From Ditylenchus dipsaci (lineage: Eukaryota; Nematoda; Chromadorea; Rhabditida; Anguinidae): a DNA stretch of 64,000 nt. Shown here one piece after another: positions 23,201 through 34,546 of this stretch (position 1 is the first letter of the stretch; every line of letters starts with the position of its first letter). The notes beneath the pieces are model-generated. The model worked only from the letters and a program-made list of their open reading frames with translations, was not told the origin of the DNA and made no database searches. Position numbers and translations under genes: made by a program. The stretch is from positions 228,609 to 292,608 of the forward strand of contig SADC01000900.1 of NCBI GenBank assembly GCA_004194705.1, in the 5' to 3' direction.

Positions 23201-26200
23201 CCCCGCCAATTCAAAAATTTTCGCCTAATTACTGAACTTATGTAAGAATTTTTCAACTTGCTTTCTAACAAAATAAGGCCTAGAATTCAATTTTAGGTAT
23301 ACCGTATTTCTTCTAATTGCCGCCCCGGGGCGGCAATTAGAAGCATGCAATTTATTAAAAAAAAAATTCAGATGGTTCAAAACTCGTGTTTTAATTTACT
23401 GTTTGAGCTGTGTAAAAAGATTTTTAAAAGATTTTTGAAATCCCTCACAGACATTTTTTAGACAGCCCAAACAGTGAATAAAAGCATGAATTTTAGACCA
23501 CTTGAAGTTAGGGGGGGGCGTCAATTAGAGGCGGGGCAGCAAATAGAGGAAATACGGTAGCTGTGTTAGAAACCAATTTAAAAAATCCGTGCAGAAGTTC
23601 AATGAATAGGAATTTTTTTTGAATTGGCGGGGGACAATCGTTGTCGGAAATGGCAAAGGCCCCTTAACGAATACTTAAATTAGAGTAAAAACGCTAGCAA
23701 GCAAAGCTGTAGAAATTTTTTATTTGCAAATATGTGTTGGGCAAAAAGCCCCCTTTGTTGGATAAGCTAACAATTACTCACTATTTTGATAGAGCATTTC
23801 GTTAGTCAACCAATCCAAGTAAAAAGAAGATGTAGCTAGCAAGTCAATAATAGTAATTGGCGATTTCAGAAATTTTCTGAGGCACGGTGCAAAGCAAACT
23901 CTAATCAACTTAAAATCAAAAAATGAAGCTATAACAAAATAAAAAATGAATAAATAACTGACCAGCTCAAAAGTAAAATATATATTACAAATGAGATCCA
24001 CATGGAAAAAGGCAGGATGAGGCTCGGAGTATTCTTTGAAGGCGGCTATTGTGTTTCTCTGGGCATTGTAGTCTATGAACTGTTGACAACAGGATGTTTG
24101 ATCAGCGTCGGCTGATGCCGAAGAAGAGGTATGCTCGTTGAAATTGCCATTGGCTTGACCGTCCATCGAGTGCTGATACACTGAAAAATTGCCTTTTATC
24201 AGTGCTGTTGACCGGACCGGAATCCGTCCGAAATCTGGTTTCGGATCCCGGTCTTCAAGGACCATTGCCGTCTACGAACACGATTTTTCCACGCCAATTC
24301 ATAAAAAAAATTCCTAGTCATTGAGCTTATGTACGAATTTTTCAACTGGGTTTCTAACAAAAATGTATCTAAAATTAAATTGCAGGCCTTATTTTGTTAG
24401 AAACCAAGTTAAAAAATCCGCACATAAGTTCAATGACTAGGTAAAATTTTTTGAATTGGCGGGGAAAATTAAAAACGCGTGACCACGGTTTTTTGACACC
24501 ACAAATTTGGTCTGGAATCCCTCCAGTCGATGAAAAAATCAAGAAAATCGGTTCATTTAACTAACATCAGAAATTGTAGAATTTATAGTATATTACACGA
24601 AACATTCTACATTGGTCATATTGTATATTTTATGAAAAATTTAGTTATATAGATTACAGTTATCCACAATGCAAATAACAGTACGTTGATAACTGTAGAA
24701 CTTTTCGTATTTTATACAAGAAAATGTGCAGTTATAAAATCCAGGAATCCGGCTGGATTCCGGTTTTTTTGATTCACCCAATTCACCCACAAATCCGGTC
24801 CGGAATTCCTCCGGTACCCCAAAGCATCAGCTCTACTATTTCTTTTAAAAAATCGAAATTTCGAACAAATCTTAATAATTTTTTAAATTTACTAATATGT
24901 GACTTCTGCTATGGCAACCTACTAAAACTAGCCCATCCCTTTTACTAAAAAATGACTTGCCTGATAAAGCAGGTATTCTGAAGCTAGGATGGGTTTTCAA
25001 CACAAAGGACACTATGTTGGTAATCACAAAAAATACGGAACAGCAAGAAATCACCTAAATCTTAAAAAGTATTTTTTGCTTTGATGACTGATATAAAAAC
25101 ATGCACATCACAAAAGCAATGATTTTTGGCTACAAAAGCAAGGCAATGACACAATATATATATAACAGAAAGTGGGTAAAGTTGTCTCAGAGTCTTTACT
25201 AGTTTCGTATAAACTGTGTGAAAAATGTCTAAACAGTAGTTTGAGAGAATTTCATTGTGTAACTACAGTTTACTTTTCTTACACCCATATACCCTATACA
25301 GTTTTTTCAGACTTGTGGTACGACACTTTTTGGGCAAGACGAAAAATTCAGCGGGATAATTTCGCAAAATTTGAATTTTTGACGTTCCTGTTAAATAAAA
25401 AAGAAATGAAATTGTGACACCGGATCCGTGTTCAGCATGGTCGATTACAGATTAACCTTCTTTAAATAAAAGCTTAAGTTCGTAAAAGTTGAAGTGCACA
25501 CCCGCCTTTTCGGTTTTTACGATGTGCTTATGTGGAGAGTTACAAATCTTCCCTTCGAAATTTTTAATATTCTCAGAAATGATGGGTAAAATCAAAATAT
25601 ACGCAATTTTTTTAGGCTCAACTGAGTTTTAAGGGAGTTAAACAAATAACAGGAGCGACCCGATAGCTCGAATGGTAACTTGTAAGAAGGATATTTACGG
25701 ATCTTTGTAGGCCCATACATAACTAACGGAAGCTTATTGGTATAAACGAGTGGTTTGGCAATTTCATATCAGGTAAAAAAAGTCCACCTCTCTTGATGTT
25801 ATACAAGAAGCTGCCTGCCATTTCCTCCACTTTTCAAATTTTTTTCACTTGATTAAACTGGAGGAGACTGAGTAAAACTCAAATTTGTAAGTTTTGACAA
25901 GGTTTTGAAATTACGTAATAAATCAGTCAGTTAGGTGCGGAACGACGCACTTAATTTCAAAATTAACAATAAAAAAAAGCTTATTGTTTTTAATGCTAGA
26001 GTTTGTATTTTTAAAAGTAAACTTACCCTAGCATACTTAGAAGACCATGGTTCATCAAACAATGCCCAAATTTTTGGTTTTAATCTTTGCCATCTACCTA
26101 AAAAGAAACTTTTAAACTTACAAAAAGTGGTAGTAACAAAAGTTTTCACTTAAAGTTCCTGAATAAAAATCTTCTTCCCAGCCAAATTTCTTGGCTATTT

Positions 26201-29028
26201 CTTCCTGGGTTGGTGGTTCAGAGTCCATGTCAAGACTTTCAATCACGGCTAAGGTTTCTTGGGTGTCACGATGGGTGACTAGAATTCGTTTAATAAAGCA
26301 AAAAAGACAAAGTATAATGTTACCATATGTCATCCAGCAGCAAGGTTCTACCTTAAAGACTTTTATCATAAACAGTTTATTTATTTGTAGCATTAATTGT
26401 CTATAAAACATGTAAGAATCTTATAGCATTTTTCTGATTAAAAACTTTGAGAAAGTTGTACTGTAGTGCTCGTACGAACTAAGCCTGGACCCTTGCCGGT
26501 GAGTTGTTGCTTTTTGCCATTTTTAAATAAACGCCTTTTTTAATTTTTGTTTATTTTGCAGTTCGCAAGACATTTTTTAGTTCCGGCTAGCATGAAAAAA
26601 ATGTACTCGTCACTTTCTGATACGCCATACACTGTTCGACAGTCCTATTGTTGGTCTTTCCGACAAAAAATGACCAAAACTGAAGGTTTTACGACTTTTT
26701 AAAATTTGGTCATTTTTTCCAGAAATTAATTTTACTCGAAAAGGCTATATCTCAATACTCAGATTTTCAAAAACTATTCTGTAAAATAGGTCTTGTAGCT
26801 CTTGAATTGCGCTACAAGAAAGCACTAAGATGTTGCTAAAGCGCTGAACCTTGAATTAAACTTTTGACCAGTCGAAGTGGTGAATCTACCCCCTAAACTG
26901 CCCGTTTGCACCTTATTTCTTTTGAAGAACCATTGCCGTTGCCGACATGAGAATTTCACACGTTTGAATGCGTGCGGGACAGTTGTTTTAATGCAAAAAT
27001 GTTCAGTTTTTTTAGTAAATTGATAATTAAATGATCAAAAAAGCAGAGCCAGTAGTGGGATTCAGACCAACTAACAACATCGAACAACTGCCGCGCCTGA
27101 CCACTACACTACAAAGTAAGATGTAAGTCAAGCTCTACAAAACAATAAAAATTCAAAAAATATCTTTGCGATACAATATTTTTACCATAAAAGAAGTATC
27201 TCGCGCTCGTTCAAACATGTGAAATACTCGTTATCGGCAACGGCGCTTGTCTTATAAGCACTTACTTTTCATACAAATATTAGCTCCTTGAAAAGGCCAG
27301 AAAAAGGGCTATCGAACAATGTATGACGTGTCAGAAAAAGAAGAACATGTTAGTTAGAAACCATTTTTAATAAGGGCTCGATAATTATGACTCGACCCAA
27401 TATATTACCAAATAGATAATCTTTTTATTTTACTGTATATTTTTTTATAAATAAACCCTAACGTTAAAATTGTCATAGTATGTCATTTTGTAGCTATGAT
27501 AAATGCGTTCCTAGATTCTTTTTACTATCCTTAAACATGCTTTATGAGAGCCAAAGCACTTTGTGGTCAAAGTGGTCGTCTCAGCGTTAAGAAAGGCCAT
27601 ACTCTTTGGTCATTTTGTGGCAGAAACGCGGACTATAGGCCCTCGCATAAAAAAGCTGCAAATTTTATTTATTGTGAACTTTATCAAATAATGATCTAGG
27701 ACATTGGCCCTACTTAGAGAGGTGTTAAGTGTTTTCTAATGCGGACCTACATTCCAAAAAAAATCCGACCTGATTAGAGTCAAGACCCCAAAATTCGAGC
27801 TCATCTTCAAATAATGGCCCACAAACATCTACAGGATAGTGCAGTTTACCTTAAATCAATAAATATTTTAAACTGTATTTGACACAAATAAGTAAAATTA
27901 ACCTGTCCTGTAGTAGTTTAAAATCATAGCAAATACACCGGGGTGCTAAAACAAACATTTGCGTTTTAGTTGGACAAATCATTAATATACTAACCCTGTC
28001 GAAAAAATATTCATTTAACATCGGATCATAGTTGGCCAGGTTGGGTGTTAGCCTTAAGATTTTCTAGTAACGAATAATATACACGAACTATAATATGTTT
28101 TTGTAAGACGAGTGGTTTTCAGTCTTTTTTAATCGACCAGATTGTCTCTTGTATTGAATAGAGGTCTGAGGCCAGTTTTTGTCCCGTCTTGAAAAAGGAC
28201 TCCTCCTGACCAAAGGCGTAGCCAGCAAAAATCGGAGGGGAGGGGTGTGGCTTGAGCGTGGTTAGCCTGCATCATCCTGGATACGTCGCTGATCCTGACA
28301 TATGATCAGACTTATTGTCACCTATAGAATTTCTATTATTGTAAAGAGTCGCACGAATAATCAGTCTTCCGTCTTCACTGCAGTCTCAGCCAAGCCGGTA
28401 GTCCTGCGCTCTTCAGTGATCGGTGGTGATGTTAAATCGCGTGTCTGATGACCAGCTCCACCCTTAGATTGCTGTGGTTTCCAAAAAGTGGTAGTCAAGC
28501 CAGAATCAAAATCTCCGATATTAGAATCTTATGTACCACTCTCTTCTTTGTATTGTGATAGCCAGGCTATGGTCGCTGGTTCTTCCACCTTGCCATGGTG
28601 CGCCAATAAAGATCCCAGTGTCAGAACTTGTGTTGTTCTTACTGTATAATATACGAAAAAGTCTACCGGTGTTCATTTTTGACTACAGTTATTATCGAGT
28701 CAAAGACTATAAATTACGAGACTTTCGCCTGACGGGACAAAGACACGCCTGAATCTTAAAAAGAGAATTTTTTAAATCAGACTGAAATGAAATACTTTGT
28801 ATGAAAAGGCATAGGCAAAACAAATGGTTTCCAAATACTTAAATCAGCCCGTATTTTAGTGAAAGCGTGTATTAAATAATTCTAACATAGTCTTTAAAAA
28901 TCAATATTGTAAAAAAATATGTAATCCAACCTAGAGAGTCGAGTGGCGGGAATCTTTTTGAGGACGTGAGCATAGGTCTCATGTCTGATGCCGCCAACAT
29001 TTAGGATTACCCGTTGTTCAGAGTCCAT
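20222..29028 (-). CDS. Shaw-type (Kv3/EGL-36-like) voltage-gated K+ channel, T1 module plus cassette A
   Basis: Pore-forming subunit of a plasma-membrane delayed-rectifier K+ channel. Seventeen coding exons, all phase-compatible, give 649 aa. Exons 5'->3' (high-low): 29028-28931, 28052-27995, 27945-27903, 27849-27770, 26351-26324, 26278-26150, 26097-26027, 25054-24961, 24180-23963, 23908-23782, 23054-22945, 22892-22829, 22774-22699, 22576-22537, 22479-22315, 22205-21909, 20473-20222. Exons 1-7 encode the T1/BTB domain (starts [20 protein letters not shown]) with the Shaw zinc signature H-x5-C-x20-CC, ending [14 protein letters not shown]. Then come S1 ([16 protein letters not shown]), S2, S3, S4 (ILRLFKLTK), S5, the filter TIGYGD (exon 14), and S6 with the PVPVIV hinge and [17 protein letters not shown]. 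The tail is Ser/Asn-rich, ending NNNNSFDII. The start ATG lies 6 nt after a TTTAG acceptor (29035-29036), possibly a spliced-leader site. A TTTATT at 20078-20083 (AATAAA on the minus strand) could be the poly(A) signal. Intron 8 has a GC donor. Family identity is very secure; the last two exons (tail) are less so. Confidence 0.9.
20811..21305. repeat. Inverted repeat with TAGCGCAGCTCAAGAACTAC core, in channel intron 16
   Basis: Arms 20895-20975 and 21170-21245 mirror each other (CATGTAGCGCAGCTCAAGAA / TTCTTGAGCTGCGCTACATG). The same motif recurs at about 10290-10330 and 26790-26820. A central palindrome (21020-21135) pairs with itself. Confidence 0.7.
21356..21577 (+). CDS. Antisense 73-aa ORF within intron 16 of the K+ channel gene (doubtful)
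   Basis: ATG lies 6 nt after a CTCAG; the product starts [20 protein letters not shown] and has normal-looking composition. However, bases about 21436-21475 of the ORF are an inverted copy of 20811-20850, so part of it lies in repeat DNA. A further plus-strand open stretch (about 21685-21780, containing [17 protein letters not shown], followed by GTTAGT) could be another exon, but no clean splice joins the two. Could be a nested gene or captured fragment; I would not rely on it. Confidence 0.22.
   Translation: MPFEREDEWLRNGIRRKKYDPNIDEIKGFENPCRNYIPPVSSVFRCRAADIPVAPDLSCKDPINRAIHSLIYK
23168..23667. mobile_element. TTAA-flanked MITE (piggyBac-like) in channel intron
   Basis: Begins TTAAAGGGCC and ends GGCCCCTTAA, with the subterminal GTCCCCCGCCAATTCAAAAA at the left and its complement at the right. 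TTAA ends are typical of piggyBac-type elements. It contains a nested element (23300-23570). Relatives: 57198-57435, 58675-58880, 24270-24475, 42700-44015. Confidence 0.7.
23300..23570. repeat. Nested element with ACCGTATTTC(N)TCTAAT termini
   Basis: Ends TACCGTATTTCTTCTAATTG and CAAATAGAGGAAATACGGTA. The same terminus appears near 2884, 37005, 38735, 41975, 57996, 59568 and 59900, so this is one of the commonest repeats in the window. Confidence 0.65.
24270..24475. repeat. Decayed GGCGGGG-family palindrome in channel intron 8
   Basis: Mirrored blocks around TTGAGCTTATGTACGAATTT and its complement, with CGCCAATTC/GAATTGGCG near the ends, between channel exons 8 and 9. Confidence 0.6.
27052..27118 (-). 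repeat. tRNA-like sequence (SINE or tRNA pseudogene) in channel intron 4
   Basis: On the minus strand: A-box-like TAGTGTAGTGGT (27111-27100) and B-box-like GGTCTGAATCC (27068-27058). No complete cloverleaf could be drawn by eye, so I treat it as tRNA-derived, not functional. Confidence 0.45.
28331..28760. other. GC-richer island of uncertain coding status in channel intron 1
   Basis: Compositionally unlike its surroundings and open in several frames. The minus-strand frame reads [20 protein letters not shown]..., then a single TAA, then [20 protein letters not shown]... ending VKTED and TGA. The plus strand also shows open segments. It could be a nested gene, an alternative exon or a gene relic; I cannot choose a strand. 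Confidence 0.35.
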
Positions 29029-29737
29029 CCACGACTAAATTATTGAAGCTGTATTAAAGAACGTAGTAAAAATTAACAATTTAACTATTTCTGATTAACT
29101 ATTTGATCCTTCAATCTTAAAAGTATCAGAACATCGATCGGTCATATTTAGTCCAAAAATATTAAAATATAGCTGGTGCCCAAATCACGGTCACTATAAA
29201 AATTTGATAAATTTAAAAGTTCTTAAAAATGTATTAATTTATCGATTCAACAAAAACAAATTCGATAGAAACATTTGAAAATAATAAAAACAAGACTAAA
29301 AACAAGCCAGCCTTTTACTCATGGCTCATGGAACTTTTTATTTAACAAAGCGGAAATCAGAGAAAAAAACTGCTTTTTCATGTTTCTTTTCAAAAGAAAA
29401 CATTTAAAATGCAGAGAAAAAAGATTTTGAATCTCTTGAATTTGTGCACACACAAAATAGTAAAAAAAGGAAAAATAAACTGTTTAAGAAAAAGAAATAA
29501 AAAAACTAAATTAAATTTCATGAAAAAAAATTAAACAGAATTTCGCTCTTTGAAAAAAGTAATTTTCAGCTCGCTTTAGGGATGAGTGGAAATAAGAGCT
29601 AAATAAATTAGCCTAGTTAGCCTTTGAATATCTTCATTTCGAGTAGCTCCTTTAAAAAAGCTTTAAGATGGGTTTTTCAAGTAGGGTTCAAACAAGTAAG
29701 AGATCAGAAATAAAAGAATAGGATTTTTCTGCCTTTA

Positions 29738-30159
29738 CAGTCGAACCTGGATAAACCGCCACACCTGGGGGCGCCAATTTGGTGGCGGTTTATTGGGGGC
29801 GGAGGGGGGGGGGGGGGAGACTGGTAGTTGGGTTGCCATTTTATCGGCCTTCATCAGCAACGTGTGTAATGCAAAGGACCCCTTATTCAAACACGTATGA
29901 AATTCAACACAATTTAATCGGTTAAAAAATATAAAATAAGAAAGAAAAATGATGAAGTCAAACAATGAAAGTAAAGCGAACAGAAAAAAATAGACCAAAA
30001 TTAAAAAAAAATATGATTTAGGCGAAAATTTGTAAAATTTCGCAAAATATGTCAGGTGGCGGTTTATTGAGGGTAATTTAATTGGATGGGACCGGGTTGG
30101 GGGTGACGGTTTGCCGAGGTCGACGGTTTATCGAGTGGTGGTTTATACAGGTTTGACTG
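29738..30159. mobile_element. pogo-like MITE (TA target site)
   Basis: Termini CAGTCGAACCTGGATAAACC and GGTTTATACAGGTTTGACTG (nearly inverse), each flanked by TA. Its ends differ from the 1609 element beyond the first ten or so bases, so it is a separate family. A G-run lies near 29803-29818. Confidence 0.7.
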
Positions 30160-30309
30160 TATTTATTTTTTAATCAAATTATTATTCGTGGCTAAACTTT
30201 GTTGTCACCACACCCCTTGCCTCCCAGAAGCTACAGCCACTCCTAACCGGTGTTTTAGATCGATTTTTTGCATTTTTTGGCTCCGGCTGCCATAACACAG
30301 GACCTAGCG

Positions 30310-31137
30310 GCTAGGATACATTTGGCAAAAGAAAACTTGGCAAACGTGGGTTTTGTCAAAATGAAACTTGGCAAAAAGGAAACTTGGCAAACGTGGGTTT
30401 TGTCAAAATGAAACTTGGCAAAAACGAAACTTGGCAAAACGAAATTTGGCAAAACGAAACTTAGCAAAACGAAAGCTGGCAAAAAATTGCCTTGGTCCCC
30501 CCTGTTGTCCAAAAATGTCTGAAAATCGAAATTTTTTCTCCTCTCTTAAAACGATCTATTTCCCTCTATACTTATCTATATCTATATCCTATACCGTCCC
30601 TTGCGCTTTTTCAGTGCAATTTAAGGGTGCAGTTTTTTTAGATATCGATATGAGCTCTACAGAATCTAGCGACAGTGAAGGAAGTCTGCCAGACGTCGCA
30701 CCAATTAATGTCTAGGGCGTTTTACTAAAAGTATTGTGTTTTGCTCGCCTATTAGTAATGTTTTAGTAGGCTATATAGAGTAAAACGGAGAATTTGTAGT
30801 TGGATACGAATCTTTTGTACTTGGACCGAAATTTGTGGGTTTGAAGGCTTAAACGAGACGTAGACAATAAGAAACGTAGGAAAAATCGTCTCGAAACTTA
30901 TTTGTATGGCATAAAACCTAGATAGATCGTTTTGAGAGAAGAGAAAAAATTTCGATTTTTAGAATTTTCGGACAACAGGTGGGACCAAGGCAATTTTTTG
31001 CCAACTTTTGTTTTTGCCAACTTTCGTTTTGCCAAGTTCCGTTTTGCCAAATTTCGTTTTGACAACTTTCGTTTCGACAAGTTTCGTTTTGCCGACTTTC
31101 GTTTTTGCCAAGTTTCGTTTTTGCCAAATGTATCCTA
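30310..31137. repeat. Fold-back element of AAACTTGGCAAAACG units
   Basis: Left arm (30310-30570) repeats CGAAACTTGGCAAAA units; the right arm (30914-31137) repeats the complement. Outer ends GGCTAGGATACATTTGGCAA and TTGCCAAATGTATCCTAGCC mirror exactly. The loop contains the candidate exon at 30642-30715. Confidence 0.8.
30642..30715 (+). CDS. Candidate short terminal exon inside the loop of a fold-back element
   Basis: A poly-T tract ending TAG (30632-30641) is followed by an open segment encoding DIDMSSTESSDSEGSLPDVA then PINV and a stop. The acidic Ser-rich composition contrasts with the AT-rich surroundings. It lies between the two arms (about 30310-30570 and 30914-31137) of an inverted-repeat element, so it may be a captured host exon or a genuine small exon flanked by the element. 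No other exon of such a gene was found. Confidence 0.25.
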
Positions 31138-31139
31138 GC

Positions 31140-33225
31140 CAATTTTACAAACTCAAAATTAGACGAAAAATTTAAAAAAAATAAAAAAATGTTAAAAATT
31201 AGCATAATATTTCAAGAAAAAACAAATTTAAAAACCGTAAAATACTTTCTCAAGCAAAATTAAAATAGGAATTTCCCGAGAAAGCAAAATAACGCGTTTC
31301 CTCTAAGAAATTTATTTGTAACATAAATCTAGCTGTAAACCGAAAAAAGAAGGAATTTGGAGTGAAAATTTGTTTACATTTCACCTAAAGCAGGCATTCT
31401 TTGCTTTGGCATTAATGTTTGGTGCTAAAATTGGGTTTTAAAAGGCAAATTTAAATGAAAAATTAGCTAGAGTCAATAACCTTAGCAATTAAAGATTGGC
31501 AGAGTACTAAGGACTGCTAGCGCTCAACCACTATGACAAACAATCACTCTGCATATGTGTGAGTGAAATGATAGGTGACGAGATGATTGAAAGGGAAATA
31601 AGGTAGTTATAAATAACTTTACAAATGAGACCAAAAAGTTTTAAGGGTGGTCCGTGGACAGGTCTTGCGCTTTGGTAATTTTTTAAGCTTTCTTGAAAAT
31701 GAGGAAAAATTTGAATAATAACAGAATAATTTAACCCTAACAGGGAACGCCAAATAAACAACTTCGATAGGAGGGTAATGGAGGTTCGTAAGTGCCTAAC
31801 CTGTCCCGCTGCTTAGTAAGACGGTAGCACCACGTATTTTTTCTAACAGAGCCTCAAGCTCTATTTTTCATCCCTTTTCAACCCTTAGAAAATGAAAAAA
31901 AAATAGGTAGATTTCGACGTTTACGGGTGTAAAACTAAAATTCCTAAACTAAAATTCATAAATTCGATCTAGTAATTATTGAGAAAACGCAAAAAAACAG
32001 AACTGCAAACAGCTCTACACTGATAAATAAAGACCCCCGAAGTAGTGGAGGGACTGGGATGTATTAATAATATAAGTCAGCTCCCATCCTGGGAAAAATC
32101 AGCTTGGGGACCAAAGCTAAAAAAGTTTTTACATTTGAATACTAACTTTCTGCCATGAAAATGTTTTTAAAAGCAAATACCGTATTTGCTCTGAACAGAC
32201 AGGAGCCTTTTTATTCAAACCACTGATTTTCGCACAAATTTGTGGTCGATTTTGAGATGTTTGGGTAAAAAATCTTAAATCGAAAAACAAAACAGAATCG
32301 GCAAAGTAGGGATGTTAGATTTTTGCTCTGGGCTGAGATACAGGTTCCCAAAGTCAAGAAACGAGATTTTTTAGAGCATGTGCCTTTTTAGAGAAAACAC
32401 TGTAAGTAGATTTTCGAAACTGACAAACTATTTTTTGCGAAAAAAGAAGGACCAAGCATATTTTTTTCGGTGGTCAACCTGACACATATAGAGCCCTTTC
32501 TAAACAGTTTTAAAAATATTTGCATAAAAAAAATATCAGGAACGTGGAATATCAATTTATTTTAAAAACAACATTTTCCAACTCATCGACAAGAGTGAGA
32601 CAAACGCAAATTTTAGGCTGTTTTTTAAGGAAATATAATAAAGACATTATGAATAATTTACAGCCACTTCTTTGCTTGCAAAAGATGTGCCTCAAAGAGA
32701 AGGGTAAATTGTCAAACTGGCTCAACCAAAGACTACCTTTTTTGGCTAAAGTGCATTGTTGAGGAAACTGCTTCGTTTTCCAAAATATAGTTACAACCTT
32801 ATTACAAACAGAGGTATTTCTTCGTTGCAGATTTTTTTGATAAAAAAGGCTACAATAGCAACATATTCGATAATATTTGTGAGAATAAAGTTAGATAGAC
32901 AAAGCATTTTGCTATGTCACTTGAAGTTTGAGCTGTGTTTATTGTAGCCAAAAGCAAACCTCTTCTTAAACCGCAGAATGTTTTGATGAAAAACATAAAT
33001 AGTCGTAAAAAAACAATCAGTGGCATGTTAAATACACCCTTTTATGTATGAAAAACTTTACTTTTCAGTAACTCTGCTATACCTGAACAAATTATACATA
33101 TCCAAACAAAAAATTAACAACGAATTTTTAGTAAGATATGCATAGGACGCTAAAAAAATATATTGCTAAAAAACGGCCGGACTATAAGTGATTGGCCCAA
33201 AGTGGTGTTTTTTCAACTCCTATCA
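31140..33225. other. Gene-free AT-rich stretch
   Basis: No supported gene, RNA or repeat boundary seen; the frames open here are AT-rich and lack splice or composition support. Confidence 0.5.
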
Positions 33226-33228
33226 ACT

Positions 33229-34015
33229 GCTAGGTGAGATTTGTCGAAAACGAATTTTGTCAAAACGAAACTTGTCAAGACGAAAATTTTCAAAACGAAT
33301 CTTGTCCGAGATTTGCCATGGTCACTCCTTATATAAAAAGCCAATTTTTATGTTTTTTCGAAAATTTTTAGATTGTGTATGAACTACCCCAAACCCCTCA
33401 AAACCACCTCAAGCCCCCAAAACATCCAAAATTAGCCAAAAACACCTAACAAATCAAAACCAACTAAAACCACCCAAAACCGTCCAAAACTACTCTACAA
33501 ACAAAATATTCGCGGGAATTTTTAATTTTTTAGTCTGCCAAACCAAACCAAGTCGTCGACCACTTGGATCAAATTTTTTTTCACGTTTTTCATGCAAAAC
33601 ATGTTTTCTGGACTAATTCGAACAAGCTGAAGATGGTTTGACAGTGGTAAAATGCCGTTTTATCGGGTATTTTTGAGTATTGGGAAATAATTGATTTTGG
33701 TGAAAAAATTATTGACCAAAAGTAAAAAATACTCAAGAAAACGGCATTTCACCACTGTCAAACCATCTTCAGCTTGTTCGAATCAGTCCAGGAACAGGTT
33801 TTGGAGCATGAAAAACGTAAAAAAAATTTTGAATTTTTCTTATTGTGAACCAAAGAGGGACTAAGGCAATTTTTTTACAAATTTTGTTTTTGACAAAACC
33901 TTCATTTGACAAAATTCGTTTTGACAAAATTCGTTTTGAAAATTTTCGTCTTGACAAGTTTCGTTTTGACAAAACCCACGTTTGCCAAGTTTCGTTTTTG
34001 ACAAATCTCACCTAG
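33229..34015. repeat. Fold-back element of TTGTCAAAACGAAACTTGTC units
   Basis: Ends CTAGGTGAGATTTGTC and GACAAATCTCACCTAG mirror each other. Its subterminal units resemble those of the 30310 element, so the two are related families. Confidence 0.75.
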
Positions 34016-34546
34016 CCCTATTAACGTCTCGTGACTTTAATTGGGTAGAAACACAAAAAAAACTATTTTGAAGCCCATTTCCGAGAAAAAAAACTGACCT
34101 GCGCCCTCTTCGGGGCTTGGGGGCTTGGTTGCTTAGAGTTGAGATGTGCACACTCACATACCTTAGACTCAAATCACTCGAAAGTGATATATATGCATAC
34201 CAGAGTTTCTTTATGCGGTAGGCGCCAGTTAACAAAACTATGTTCAATCCGATCCATTCGTCTTTTATGGGTATCCAGGTACCCTCTAAATATCAACCAT
34301 AAGGGTGGATATCATGGTTTTCACCAAATCTTGTGCAATTTTTTTCTCGGAAATGGGCTTCCCAATAGTTTTTTTTGTGTTTTATACCCATTTAAAGCCA
34401 TGAGACATTGATAGGAGTTGAAAAAAACCATTTTGGACGAATCACTCATACTATAGTTTAGCCTAAAAATTTCATTGAACAATTTTTTCATGTTGTTTTT
34501 AAATTTTGTGCCGTTCTTACTGTTTTTTGACTTAAGAGTTATCAAC

